64,000 nucleotides of DNA from Distichodus sexfasciatus (taxonomy: Eukaryota; Chordata; Actinopteri; Characiformes; Distichodontidae), in assembly GCA_032718565.1 (NCBI GenBank), contig JAVGVS010000019.1, positions 4,314,912 through 4,378,911 on the forward strand, in the 5' to 3' direction. The position numbers and the translations under genes are program-made. A model generated the notes under the pieces. It was not told the DNA's origin. It did not search any database and worked only from the letters and a program-made list of their open reading frames with translations. This document shows, piece after piece, positions 1 through 10,570 of this stretch. Each line of letters opens with the position of its first letter. Position 1 is the stretch's first letter.

Positions 1-900
1 ACTAATCTATTAATGACAGTATTAATAATGATTAACCAAATGTTAAAATAAAACATATAAATGTGCTGTATTAAATAAGAAATAGTAAGATAAAACTGCT
101 TTTTAACTTATGTCCATAACAGCCATGATGAAATGCAGACGTAATGAGCACACATCAAAAGTAATACCTGTTGTTTATGCTGTTTGTGTTTGAGTGAAAA
201 GTTCATCAACGCAATATGTGCACACAACGTTACCTTTATTTTCAGTTCCATCTGAATACTTACAAAAATGTTTACATAACGTGTTGGGGGAGAAATAATC
301 AAAATGCTCCCAAACCGGGGGAAACAGTCTTTTAGCTCCTACTTGCATCTCAGAATATACGTTAAATCTACAATCCACTTTCTGTCCAAAAAAAAAACAG
401 CTTAAATGAAGTTAATTACAGTAAACGTCGCATCGCTGCAGTTTCCATGTTGACCCGTAAGTATACTGACCAAACTAGAAATTTTGCGAGATCTCGCAAA
501 AGTGCGTCCATTTTTGCAACCATAGTTTTTTTTTTCCTTAATGGACCCATATTCCCCGGAGGTCTGCACCTTTCCACCCCTCACGTCTGTTTTAAAATGA
601 CGTTTCACCTCAGGCCGGGTTGCCGCATGTATATTCCAAAACTACTGAGATGCGATGAAAAGGTTACTTTTTCACGGTAATAAATGTTTATATAAAACAA
701 ACACATCACGTATCAACTAGGTTCGGTCATATAAACATCTGCTCTGGAGGTACTGTTGGAAGTTTGGCCCGAAGTTTGTCATATTACTACAATACTAACA
801 TAGTTTCTGGATTAGTCGTGTGCGTTAACATTCCCAGCTCTCGCTATTATCCAACTGCATTTATGCGTTTTGTGCACAAATAAAAGTTTATTCAACTTGT
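1..900. other. Intergenic stretch with a small GC-richer segment
   Basis: No convincing coding exon. Positions 430-650 are less AT-rich than their surroundings and include a perfect 20-bp palindrome at 482-501 and a donor-like CCCGTAAGT near 456. This could be a promoter or untranslated exon of a gene lying outside the window, but nothing proves it. Confidence 0.35.
482..501. promoter_or_regulatory. Perfect 20-bp palindrome TTTTGCGAGATCTCGCAAAA
   Basis: The sequence reads identically on both strands over 20 bases and carries two CpGs around a central GAGATCTC. It sits in a locally GC-richer patch. It may be a dimeric transcription-factor site; the factor is not identified. Confidence 0.4.
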
Positions 901-2514
901 CAAATGCACTGACATTTATTTTTACAGCAATAGGCAGTTTCACATGTAGAAATTGCATAGATGTTTGCTCAGATCCTTCAACGAGGGGACAGAAATAGTA
1001 AAGGCAAAAAAATGACTAGAAAGTACACATTTAATCAAGTTTCCCATACAAACTGAGTGAATAAAAACAAATCCAACAAGGTCATTCATAAACAGCTAAA
1101 GGTGAGTCTGGGACATAAACTAGTTCACTTAAGTTCACTTGAACGTACTAAAGAGGGAGAGATGGCTTTTAAAGTTGGTCTGAGATCACATTCAGCTTTA
1201 GGCTGACTCCACAATGCTTACAGAATTGTAATGGAAGTAGGATGGAAATGAAAAAGACCTTAACAAAGAGCTGGAGTACCTGCCATTTCATATGTATATT
1301 TGTCTATAGCTTAGCTTGCAGAGGAACATGTGTAAGTTATTTGTAGGACCAAAAGAATGAAATGACGCTTGACTGAAAAATAGAAAGTATGAAGTTGACA
1401 TTTTGAGTCTTTACAATCATCTGCTTCCATCAACAGCGGCTCCAGAAAATGGCCATATCACGTTTTTCGTCATTTGTGATCTTAAAAACGTTCTGTGTGC
1501 ATAATGCAGCTGCATATGGAGAACATTATCTTTTCTATTTCCCCATTTTGGGGGTTATTTTGACAGACTCAGTTTGGCAGAGAGATCTGAGCTCCATCCC
1601 ATTCCAGATCCTCTCGGTAAAAATCTACTGTATCTACCAAAGCACCAGATAATCAAAACTGATTAGGCCTCCTTGGGAGCCTTAAAGCTACACTCCTCCT
1701 CTTTCATAGCAGTTAAAAGCAGCAACAGTTGAAAGCAAACGCTTGAAAAGCAAATGACCTCACTCCTGCCAGAAATAAATAACCTATTAACAACATTCAA
1801 AACAGAAGGTTCTACTTGCATAACAATTACCAGACCTAAATTGAAACCAATGTCTCAAGTGAAGTTATCCTTTTATAAACATTGAAAAATGACACTGGGG
1901 AAAAATCACAAGAAATCTCTCTCACTTAATACCTCACCATCTGATATATTTAAAATACAGTACCAAATAATTCTTATTTTTGCTTCAAATATATTCTGTT
2001 TAAAAGAGGTAGATACATACCTTTGAGACAGCTCGGTGAGAATAGGTGTATTTTGGCTTTAGGTAGAATGCAAGAAGAATCAAGTCTTCAGGGGTTAGGT
2101 AACAAAAAGTAATTCTAAGTACCAACTACTTCATGTTTATATTAAGGAGTGGAAAATACAACTTTTATCTTTAACTATAACTTTAAACTACACTGTGGCC
2201 CTGTTGGCCTGGGCAGTCTTACCTACACTACATATTAGGGCTGAATACACTTGTACCGCAGTAAATACAAGCTAGCTCAACAATGGAGCAGTACTAATTT
2301 CTGAAAGTACAATTTTGCTTTTTACTTCTGCATGTATGTAAAATGTGCATCTAATATCATGCACAAAATACTACAAATGTAACAGTCAAAAATATATGCT
2401 GTAAACTCTGTTAGTTTGGGAGTTCTTTGTAAACATTAAGGACCCATATCATGAACATTCTTTTTTGACCTGAAGGACGAAACATGAAAATCTCTTCATA
2501 AACATCAGTTTGTT
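900..2514 (-). other. Downstream region of trappc6, possibly a long 3' UTR
   Basis: AT-rich sequence without coding signal, downstream of the trappc6 stop codon on the minus strand. Reverse-strand polyadenylation hexamers are visible near 1027 (ATTAAA) and 885-918 (AATAAA), so a 3' UTR of up to about 1.6 kb is possible. I see no other gene in it. Confidence 0.35.
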
Positions 2515-4216
2515 TTACGCTTTCTGGATCACAACCTGAAATTTGCCTAGAAATACAAATAAAAGAGCATTAATTAATTGTCAAACAGTCCTGGGATCTG
2601 TTATTGTAAAAGCATTAATAATAATTAATTGAGTTTGAAAGATGACAGCATATTATACCCACATGATGGCATTAAAGAAACCTCAGCAGTCACCACACTC
2701 TCTAGACCCAGGTTAGACAGAGCTCCTCTAATCAAGCCACAAGTGTAGGCCAAATACTGGACAAAGAAGAGTCATCATGTTGAAACCAAACATCCAAAGT
2801 GAAACATTTTCAGTCATTTGTAATTCCATGCTAAGTTTGTCAGCACAAAAACAATGTTAAACTAAGCATTCAGGATGGATTGATGAGGATGTACTGAATT
2901 ACAAGTATTGTTGAGGGACAGGTCAAACATCCTACACACTACATCACTATTTGTTTAAAAAAAAAAAAAAAAGAGGCACACTTCTTGTATCCATGTAGAA
3001 AAGTGCCAAAAAGTTGTTTATTAAAGTCTTTGTCCACTTACTTTAGGAGCTTCTTCCAGATACTGCTTTCCACTGGAGATCTGAGTTAACAATGGAAATT
3101 TATTGTCTTGCAAAACATAGGTACCCTGCAGACAGAGAGAAAACAAGAATAAAACTCTGAATTTTGCATGCCATTACAGTCCAGTTCCTAATAAACGAGA
3201 CAAACATCAGACCTGGTGGTTGGTCCTCAGGTTGTCAATTTGTTTCCTGAAGACAGTACTCCAGAAATCCTTACAGAGGAACTTCATGATGTCCAGGTCG
3301 TCTTTGAAGGTGGGATAGTCTTTGGTAAACCTTGTAAAATAAAAGGATGAACACTGAGAACCATAATCATTTGGACTTCATGCTTTTACTTTTTATGATT
3401 TACTTTTCTTGTCAGCAGCCTAACTGCATCCCTCTTTTTCCTCAGCTTTCGCCTCGGGTGGAAATGATCTAATTCTGTGACATCACCCTGACCTTTTCAT
3501 CCCACTGAACAACTTTTTCCCCTCTTTATTACTTTATTTGTCCTATTAACCTTTTGTTTAAAATAGTTAATGGGGAAATGTTTACCTTCTGCCAGTTTGG
3601 GGAAATATTGCAATATTTCAAATATTCTCTGTCACTTTAAACCCTTGGCTTTATACTCAAACAGTTCATCCTATTTTTCTACAGTTCCCACTGTTCTTTT
3701 GTACTGGTGTAGTTGCGTTACAGTGCCACCTACTGGACAAATTAGAAAACACTTACCTTTCTATCAGGCCTTGGCCCACTCTGAAGCCCATTGACTCCAG
3801 TATGGACACACAGGTCACCCGCTCCTTTACACAGAAAACACAACCACCTACATAAAATGTCTATTTCTGATAGAGATGCCTTTAAAGAAAGCATTCGCTA
3901 AAGAAAGGCAAATAAGCTATATAGCTCAGGAAAGGGTAAATGTTAATTATCTGTTCTCGGTTTCAAACATTCTTTCAAATAATGCAGGCCACCTCATGCA
4001 AAAATAATAAATATTCAAATTAAGCTTGCATACTGGATTCAACGACGTACACAAAAGTGTGTCTGTGCAGTTATATAAAATTAATTGGTATTAGCTTTGG
4101 TGTAAATAAATAAATAAATAAAGAAATACCTTATCAGTGTCGTCCCGACTGGGCTGCTCGTTGTAAACCTGAGACACGATTTCCATGTGAAGGAACTCAA
4201 ACAGAACCTCGTCCAT
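2515..4216 (-). CDS. trappc6a: Trafficking protein particle complex subunit 6 (TRAPPC6A-like)
   Basis: Subunit of the TRAPP tethering complexes, which act as Rab-GEF and tether vesicles in ER-Golgi traffic. Six coding exons on the minus strand: 4216-4130, 3824-3757, 3330-3213, 3125-3042, 2756-2663 and 2546-2515. All have GT-AG borders and the phases agree, giving 160 residues (family about 159). Recognised family stretches are FEFLHMEIV at the N-terminus, ESMGFRVGQGLIERFTKD, DIMKFLCKDFWSTVFRKQID, LRTNHQGTYVLQDNKFPLL, YLEEAPKYLAYTCGLIRGAL and the C-terminal CKFQVVIQKA. GTYVLQDN.FPLL and YLEEAPK look more like the 6A than the 6B paralogue, though fish paralogue naming (for example a 6b-like gene) is uncertain. 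The start is the ATG before DEVLFEFLH, matching the family N-terminus. An untranslated first exon lies upstream. Confidence 0.93.
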
Positions 4217-4900
4217 AATGACACAGTTCATCCACACACTCAACTGACTTTTCGAGTTTTATTGCTACGTAAAACTGTATCTTTCCAATTGATCACCATA
4301 GAGCTAAGACCTCGGGCACCAACAAGGCGTCACCTGCAAACAAACAGAAAACAGGGATTTCTTACAGAAAGCAATATAAAGCTAAAACTAGACTTAATAT
4401 AACGAGTTGAAATAATTAGTATACACGGTCTGAGTTTACTTCAAACTTTAAGGCATCAGTCGGATTTAGGATTTTGAGTTGAAGCAGGTGCAAATTTTAG
4501 TGGAGTTACATCGCAGGTAATCTAAGATTAGTTAAATTAATCTTTACATTGGCATTTCTATGAACTGACTTAGAAGCCGAGAGAGAGAGAGAGATGTTTC
4601 CTTATGAACCCATATGTTGTATATGAAGTGATGCACAAAAACTATAAACATAGCTAGATGTAACTCGACCGAGTGCAATGACCGTCAACAACCGAGTCTA
4701 AAAAGCAACAGTAAGTAACAGTCTGGCTGAAACGGACTTCAAAAGCAGATATAATACTTGTTGAGAAAATAAATGCACACGTAATAATAAAAATCCTGCT
4801 CACCATTTTTGCAGTATCTCGTGATGTCCTGGTTCTGTCGTTTCGTCGCGACGTTCGGTTTTATTGCGCCATCTTGCGGCCCGGAGCGACACGACGGAGG
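4130..4900 (-). promoter_or_regulatory. trappc6a: 5' UTR exons and promoter side of trappc6
   Basis: On the minus strand a first exon ends at 4804 in ...AAAAATG followed by GTGAGC. The next exon begins at 4333 after TTTGCAG and contains the main ATG at 4216. Splicing would create a short upstream ORF starting at the last three bases of exon 1 and stopping within 11 codons. A CpG-rich segment at 4840-4900 includes AAGATGGCG on the minus strand, the YY1 motif common at housekeeping-gene start sites. Confidence 0.6.
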
Positions 4901-5470
4901 ACTTTTATACTATGAAGCGCGGTTAAATGAACCAGCCAGCCCGAAACTAACGAAAATACCGATACATTCCAGACGACCCAACACTCCAGATCGACAGAAA
5001 CGTAAAATAACTGAATTAAAAATTACCCGAAACACAAAAGCTACATCCATCACATTTTCATGAGAGCGAAAGATGTGACAATACATATTAAGATAATATT
5101 TATCAATACTCTTGCCAACTATTTTACATCACTGAAACGCGTTTAAATTAACAAAATTGGTTAGAAATGTACATGACAGAACGTCACGATCCTTGCTTTT
5201 TAAGGTCATATCTTGCTGCTTCACCCTTCATTTGCTAACGTTTTGTTTGTTTGTTTTTTAATGTATATTTTTATACTCCTAGGGTGATCTGCATTTTTTC
5301 TTGTGATTAATAAAAAAATAAACAAATACTATACATAAATGATTTGTAGTGACGCTCCGGGACGAAAGATGGCGGCATTATGCTACGCGCCATGTCCTCC
5401 GGTCCGCCAGGTGGCGCTTCGCTTCCTTGCGATCCCGTCAGGCCGCGACCGAAGTAGAGTAAGCCACAGA
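4840..5470. promoter_or_regulatory. Bidirectional CpG-rich promoter between trappc6 and the SANT-like gene
   Basis: Two CpG-rich patches (about 4840-4910 and 5350-5460) flank an AT-rich middle. Each contains an AAGATGGCG YY1-type motif pointing into its own gene: minus strand near 4866-4874, plus strand near 5366-5376. The arrangement fits two divergent TATA-less promoters less than about 500 bp apart. Confidence 0.55.
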
Positions 5471-7084
5471 AAAGGGCTAAGTGCTAAGTAAACAAATTAA
5501 ACTTATTTCTTTTTGCAAGTGGTTTCGTTATCCATTTGTGTTTGGACTTCTAGTATCAGCTTCGCGTCTTCTTTCATCAATTACTGGGGAAATTTTCATC
5601 TTCGTTCGTGTCGTTTGTCCGTTGAAAGTGTCGTATGATTTTTTTTTTAGCATGTGGCTACTAGCGACAAACAAGTAATGTCGGTTAATAAACGGTTGCC
5701 ATGACGCACAGTTTTGATAATTACGGAGTTCTGGTTTTTCGTTAAGTTCTTGACATGCTTTAAAAGCTCCAGGAAACGCCACAATACAGTGATATGTGCT
5801 GAAGTGACGCTAAATAAGAATTAAAAAATGCGTGTAAGGTCAAAGTAAGTGTGCGCTACGTTGCAGTCTCGCTACGTCCGAAAATACGTTGGAGGCGGAA
5901 ACTGTAATTTAAGCCTCAAATTTCTTTCAGGTGAGTCTTATTTGATGTCTGACATGTAAATTACTTTTATTTAGGGCTAATAAAAATTGTTGTGTAATGT
6001 GTTCTGTCGTAATATTGACCTATCCTGGGCCAGGGATCAGCAATTTTGGAATTCTGTAGGAATTAGGTCAGAGGTCAGTGGTAAATATTTTTGGTTCTAG
6101 AAGGCCGACATCCAGCAGATTCTCTATCTTTAAAAGAGAGTATTACCCTGTGCTCTTTAGACTTGCATTTTCTACAAGGACTTACCTTTTCATTATTATG
6201 GAATTATATACTAACACCACTTAGACTCTGAGCAAGTCCCTTAACCCCAAGTTGCTCCATGGAGACTGTCTCTGCATTTAGGAAATGGATGTTCCTTTGG
6301 TTAAGGGCTTAACAGCTGTAAATGTAATCTCAGTCTCACTGGAACAACTAGGGGTTAAGGGTCTTGCTCAGGATCTAAGTGGTGGTAGTACTGGAGTTAG
6401 TATAAAACTCAGTCTTTATGCAAACCTTTTTACATTTACAGAATTAAGCAGAATCTTATCCAGAGCGGCTTCCGTTTCCTAAATATAAGGACCTGGAGCA
6501 AATTGGGATTAAGGGCCTTTGGGGATCTGAACCTACAGCCTCTTTGTTTCTAAGTGTTGTAGCACGAGGACACCCCCTCCAAGCCTTATTCCTCTGGCCT
6601 AAATCCAAGCTGCAAAATATGTTGTAGCTGACATGATTGTTTTAAATTGTCTTCCTTGACATGTGACTATTGCAGGTGCAACGTAACGGTGATATTAGCA
6701 TTTACAGAGTTCTACCAGCTCTTATTTTGCCTGCCACTTCTAGGTCATTCCGGGAAGTCAGTAATAACATTTTTATGCTGCAAAGGCTATTAAATTGCAG
6801 CCCAGGTTTGAATCATCAGAGACCTGGAAAACCTGTCTGATGGAGTCACTCCGGGACCGGAATTTCCTATCCCAGTCAGAATGTAGATCCAGCCTGGTTA
6901 GTCAGTCTGTTCAGCTTTAACTTGAGACTTGAAGTCACGAATGCACATATAAAGGAACCAGCCCTAATATTGTTTATCGCCTGTAAATATCAAGACCTTG
7001 GAACCTTTTTATAAACCATATTGACTTCGTTTGTCCCCACGTTCAGATTCCGTTCAGATGGGAAAGTGATCCAAGCAGCGGACC
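5350..7084 (+). other. Presumed 5' UTR exon(s) and intron of the SANT-like gene
   Basis: A strong donor (CAG followed by GTGAGT) lies at 5931. Acceptors (TTCAG) lie at 7046 and 7057, just ahead of the coding start at 7085. The intervening 1.1 kb holds SINE debris at 6190-6600. A three-codon upstream ORF (ATG GGA AAG TGA, 7058-7069) precedes the main start and may dampen translation. Confidence 0.45.
6190..6600. repeat. Fragments of a tRNA-derived fish SINE, in both orientations
   Basis: The phrase GAGCAAGTCCCTTAACCCCA followed by TTGCTCC near 6230-6265 (plus), and its reverse complement near 6340-6385 and again near 6495-6520, match the body of SINE copies elsewhere in the window (12315 and 33680). 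The 6430-6475 segment carries the GCAGAATCTTATCCAGAGCG tail. The copies are broken and partly inverted. Confidence 0.6.
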
Positions 7085-9594
7085 ATGAACCTGGGCGAGA
7101 AGAGGCACAGCAAGTGGTGGAGTGAGCCGGACACCTTCACCATGCTCACCCTCATCGAGCAGATGGACCTGGTGCGGGAGCTGGACAAGAAGCGGCAGCG
7201 CAACGACTCACACTTCCGTCGGCTGCGCCAGTGCCTGGCCAAGCGTGACATCCACTTCACCGTCAACCAGATCCGCAACCGCTGGAAGAGCCTCAAGCAT
7301 AAATACCGCAAGATCAAGCTGGCCACCTACCGCAGCCCAGCCGCCCGCCTCTCCGCCATGGAGTCCTTCCGCTACTTCCGCAGGCTGGACCGCATGCTGG
7401 CCCGCAGGTCCCGCTCAGGGGGTCCGGACGATCAGGAGGAGGAGGGTGGCTGCAGTCGAGGCCTTGGCCTAGTTGAGCGGTCAGATCTGGAGGAGATTCA
7501 CCAAAACAGTACTGCTGATGTGTTATTTTTCTTTACCTGTTATTGCTTCCAACGCATGAAAAATGCTTTTGTTTCCTGCCTTTGTGTGTCTTTTCTCCAT
7601 GCCTCATAAATTTTTCTTTCTTCACACACTTTTGCTTTAGACCAGTGGTTAACAAAGTTGAGGGCGAACCCCCTAGGTGGGGCGTAAAACTGTTAACGGG
7701 AGTGTTGCACAGCGAAACAAATGTATGATATTGAAAATGAACTAATACTGGCAGTCTTCACACCTGAATCTCAGATTTAACCATTGTGTAAATCATGAGG
7801 CTGTTCCCATTTTAATTGGGAGTTAGAGGTGTACAGCCACAGTATGTTTACATTTACTTTTGCTGCATGTAGTCGTCATGTGAGGAATCACTTTGCTGTT
7901 CCTCTCTTGTTTTAGGTGAAGACGCCTCTTGCCCTGCAACTCCGTGGCCCAGCGGTACTTTGCTGGAATCGGAAACCGAAAGCATCGCCCCCAAACTGGA
8001 CTCCAGCGCCGATGAGGGAGCAAACGCAGAAGATCTTGCGAGCCCCGGGGCCCCGAGCTGGCCGGCTGGCCCCGGCATGGTGATGACGCTCGGCCTGTCT
8101 GGGGAATACCTCTACGCTGTCAAATCTGAACCTCAGTCCCACCTCAATCCCAACTCCAGCATTGACGAAAGCGGCAGCAGCCAAGCCGAATTCCCAGGCA
8201 AGTGTTTGGCTACAGAACGTCTGACCACATTTAGTTAACATGGCAGAAAGAGATTAATAACAACTTGCGTTGGAACTCGTTTTACAAGACATTTTTTTGT
8301 TGTTTGAACTAATAGTTCACTGACATGATTTGTTCTGTATATATATGCTCACTAAAGTTGGGGTATTTTGTTTATAATGAAAGAGGGCATGTCTATATGA
8401 TTTTAAAATAACTGAAGGAAATACACACACATCTAATGGCAGACCGGACTGGGTGGAGTAAACACCACACACCAGTAGTATATATGGAATAGAATTTAGA
8501 ACGTTGAAATCCATCATAGATGGATAATAAGGCCTAATTAATACAAACAACCATTTCTTCTTCTTCCTCTTTTTCTTTATGATCATTTTAACTTGTGCTT
8601 TTAAGGGATTTGACATTTAAATTTTCACATTATATCTATATATTAAAAGTTACATATCTACATTTTTGAAGCATCAGAAATCTTTTTCTTTTTCTTTCGG
8701 CTTCTCCCATGAGGGTTTGCCACAGCAGATCAACTTTGAAGCAGTGGAAAAATGAAATCTAATTGTTAAATATTTCTAATAATATAAATATCTGCATATG
8801 AAAATTATTTAATCATTACAAATACTGAACAGATATAGATGTATATCTACACATGTACATACATATGTAATGTAAATATATATTTAGGTCACATTTGTAA
8901 TGTATATATATTTAAATGTGTATTTTTATATATGTTATGTATGTTTTTCTTTATATTTTAAAGCAACTAACTAATCAATTATTCAAATCTCCTCCGGTTT
9001 TCCCCCACAGCTACGTCTGAAGACACTTGCAGGTTAATTTTGCAGCAGCTGACTATTTTGAACCACCAGCTCGGGGAGCAGCTGGCCGAGCAGAGGGCTT
9101 TCCACTGCAGCATGCTGGGAATGATGGACCGGCAGATCGAGGTGCTGGAGCACCTGTCCAACTTCACCCGAAACCACCACCACCATCACCAGCAGCAGCA
9201 GCAGCAGCAACAGCCCAAAGTTGAGGAGGAGCAGGACGAGCCTTCTTCGCTCACCCAGAAAGTGCAGGAGGCGCTACTGCGGATCCTCAGGGGAGCGGAC
9301 AGCCAGACAGTGCAGCCGTGTCTTTCCAGACCCCCGCCGTCTGAGTCCACACCGCCCCCCTGGACCGTCTCTCTGGTGGAGGTCCACAAAAGATCTCCCG
9401 CTTCCAGCGTCGCCACGGCTGCGGTTGATGGGGAGACGAGCGGTGAAGCCGAGGCCGCTAAAACCACAGACGTGTGCAAAGCCAAAGCATCCAGTCTGCC
9501 CTCAGCGGACCTGCTCTCGTCCTCCTCATCCCCATCCTCCCCCTCCTCCTCGTCCTCTCCCAGAAACGGCACCTTGCAGAACGGACTCTGTTAG
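7085..9594 (+). CDS. Myb/SANT-like (trihelix) DNA-binding domain protein
   Basis: Three exons give 429 residues: 7085-7508 (the donor choice is the least certain border), 7916-8197 and 9011-9594. Residues about 9-82 form a Myb/SANT-like trihelix domain: KWWSEPDTFTML at the start, RRLRQCL in the middle and NQIRNRWKSLKHKYRKIK at the end. Proteins with this domain usually bind DNA in the nucleus. The middle is acidic and Ser/Pro-rich. The last exon opens with a likely coiled-coil stretch (LILQQLTILNHQLGEQL), followed by five His and eight Gln residues encoded by CAC/CAG repeats, then a long Ser/Pro-rich tail. Intron 2 uses a GC donor (CCCAG/GCAAGT), the only choice that keeps frame. The specific family member is not recognised. 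The gene lies head-to-head with trappc6. Confidence 0.8.
7632..7720 (+). repeat. Short remnant resembling an hAT transposon end
   Basis: Within intron 1 of the SANT-like gene, ACCAGTGGTTAACAAAGTTG followed by a GGGCG...CCCCCTAGGTGGGGCG stretch looks like the terminal part of hAT-type elements (CAGTGGTTCCCAAAGT). No second end was found, so this is a fragment. Confidence 0.35.
8198..9010 (+). other. GC-AG intron of the SANT-like gene, AT-rich with microsatellites
   Basis: The donor is GCAAGT and the acceptor TTTTCCCCCACAG. The interior holds pyrimidine runs (8555-8580) and TATA/TATG-rich sequence (8820-8945). At about 8680-8735 there is a fragment matching the 3' end of the RTE LINE found at 57990-58060 (CTTCTCCCATGAGGG...GCCACAGCAGATCA). 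Confidence 0.6.
9178..9217 (+). repeat. Coding CAC/CAG triplet repeat (polyHis-polyGln)
   Basis: In-frame CAC/CAT then CAG/CAA codons encode five histidines followed by eight glutamines in the SANT-like protein. Such tracts are often length-polymorphic. Confidence 0.9.
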
Positions 9595-9800
9595 CGGAAA
9601 AACGAGTAGCGGTGCTCACAACGCCTTTGTTTTCACACATAGCTTTGATCTGGGACCTGGGAAGCCTGTAGGAAAGGGACGAATGAGAAAAATAATAAAC
9701 GCAAGTTTCACAAGTGCGGCAGAAAAGTATAGCGAGCGCTCAAGATGTTATTGAGCACTCCCAAATAAAGTACTATGAGAAAGGTTTGCATGCTGACAAG
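9595..9800 (+). terminator. 3' UTR and candidate polyadenylation signal of the SANT-like gene
   Basis: After the TAG at 9592-9594, AATAAA occurs near 9692 and near 9764. Either could end the transcript. Confidence 0.5.
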
Positions 9801-10570
9801 AAAGGTCTGAATGTTATTGCATGCTCAGAAGAAAGTATCATGTGCACGTAAAAGGGATGTTGAAATGAATCACGTAATTGATGCGTTATTGCGATAACAT
9901 GGACGATTCTGCAGCGATGCAGTGGCAGACCGTAATCGATTATTTATTGGGCTTTTACAATCGGTAGTCCACTGCCCCCACGTGGTCTGTGACGTGCACT
10001 CCAGTTTCACTACTAAAATCATGTTTTTAAATGTATTACATTTTATTTGTTTTTCTAAACATTTCCAGTTTACTTGGGAATCTTTATGAAAAATGAATTT
10101 AATGCAAATACACACACAGTGGACAGCCACAGACTACTGCTTAGTCTGAGTGCTGGTTCCTGGGACAGAACCAGTTGAAAAGCCCTGGATTATCTCATAA
10201 TGGCACTGCTTGGTGATTTTCTGTCTGAAATTCTGAAAATTCTCCCTGGTAGTAGCTATGGTGGCCTGATCTGCGGTTCATGTCCAGTCTGAGTGTGGTA
10301 TGAAGTAATTGGTTCGGATGCATCGAAACGAATCGTTTACATGATAATCATAATCAAACCAATCGTGAGACCATGAAAGTTCACACCTCTAGCACATTAC
10401 TTTCTAGTGAGCACACACAATGCACAAGCATTACTTTCTTGTGGACGTGTGAAACTTGCGGTGAGAGTTCTGCATTGCGCATGAGAAAGTATTGCGCACT
10501 CACCAGAAAGTGTCATGCACACGCAATGCTTTCTTGTGAGCAATGCATTATGTTCTTGTGTACACTAATG
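9725..10570. repeat. Degenerate ~33-bp repeat blocks flanking an hAT-like element
   Basis: Units of the type ATTGCRYRCTCA..AGAAAGTRTCATGYRCACG recur at about 9800-9855 and 10485-10530. Related and inverted units lie at 9730-9800 and 10385-10560 (ACTTTCTTGTGAGCA...). The blocks contain both orientations, so the locus can fold back on itself. The hAT-like element at 9918-10193 lies between the two blocks. Confidence 0.55.
9918..10193 (-). mobile_element. Non-autonomous hAT-like element, copy 1
   Basis: One end reads AACCAGTTGAAAAGCCCTGG near 10170-10189 with GGTTCCTGGGACAGAACC just inside. The other end region contains GTCCACTGCCCCCACGTGGTCTGTGACGTGCA. The same segments occur in opposite orientation at 28903-29430 (CAGAGGTTTTTAACTGGTTC...). 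Two diverged copies of one family are therefore seen. No transposase ORF is present. Confidence 0.5.

Noticed and set aside
7122..7472. Second long plus-strand frame over the SANT-like exon
   Set aside because: Ser/Ala/Arg-rich shadow of the GC-rich real frame.
9186..9572. Minus-strand 128-codon frame and plus-strand 177-codon frame over the last SANT-like exon
   Set aside because: Low-complexity shadows of the Ser/Pro-rich coding exon.
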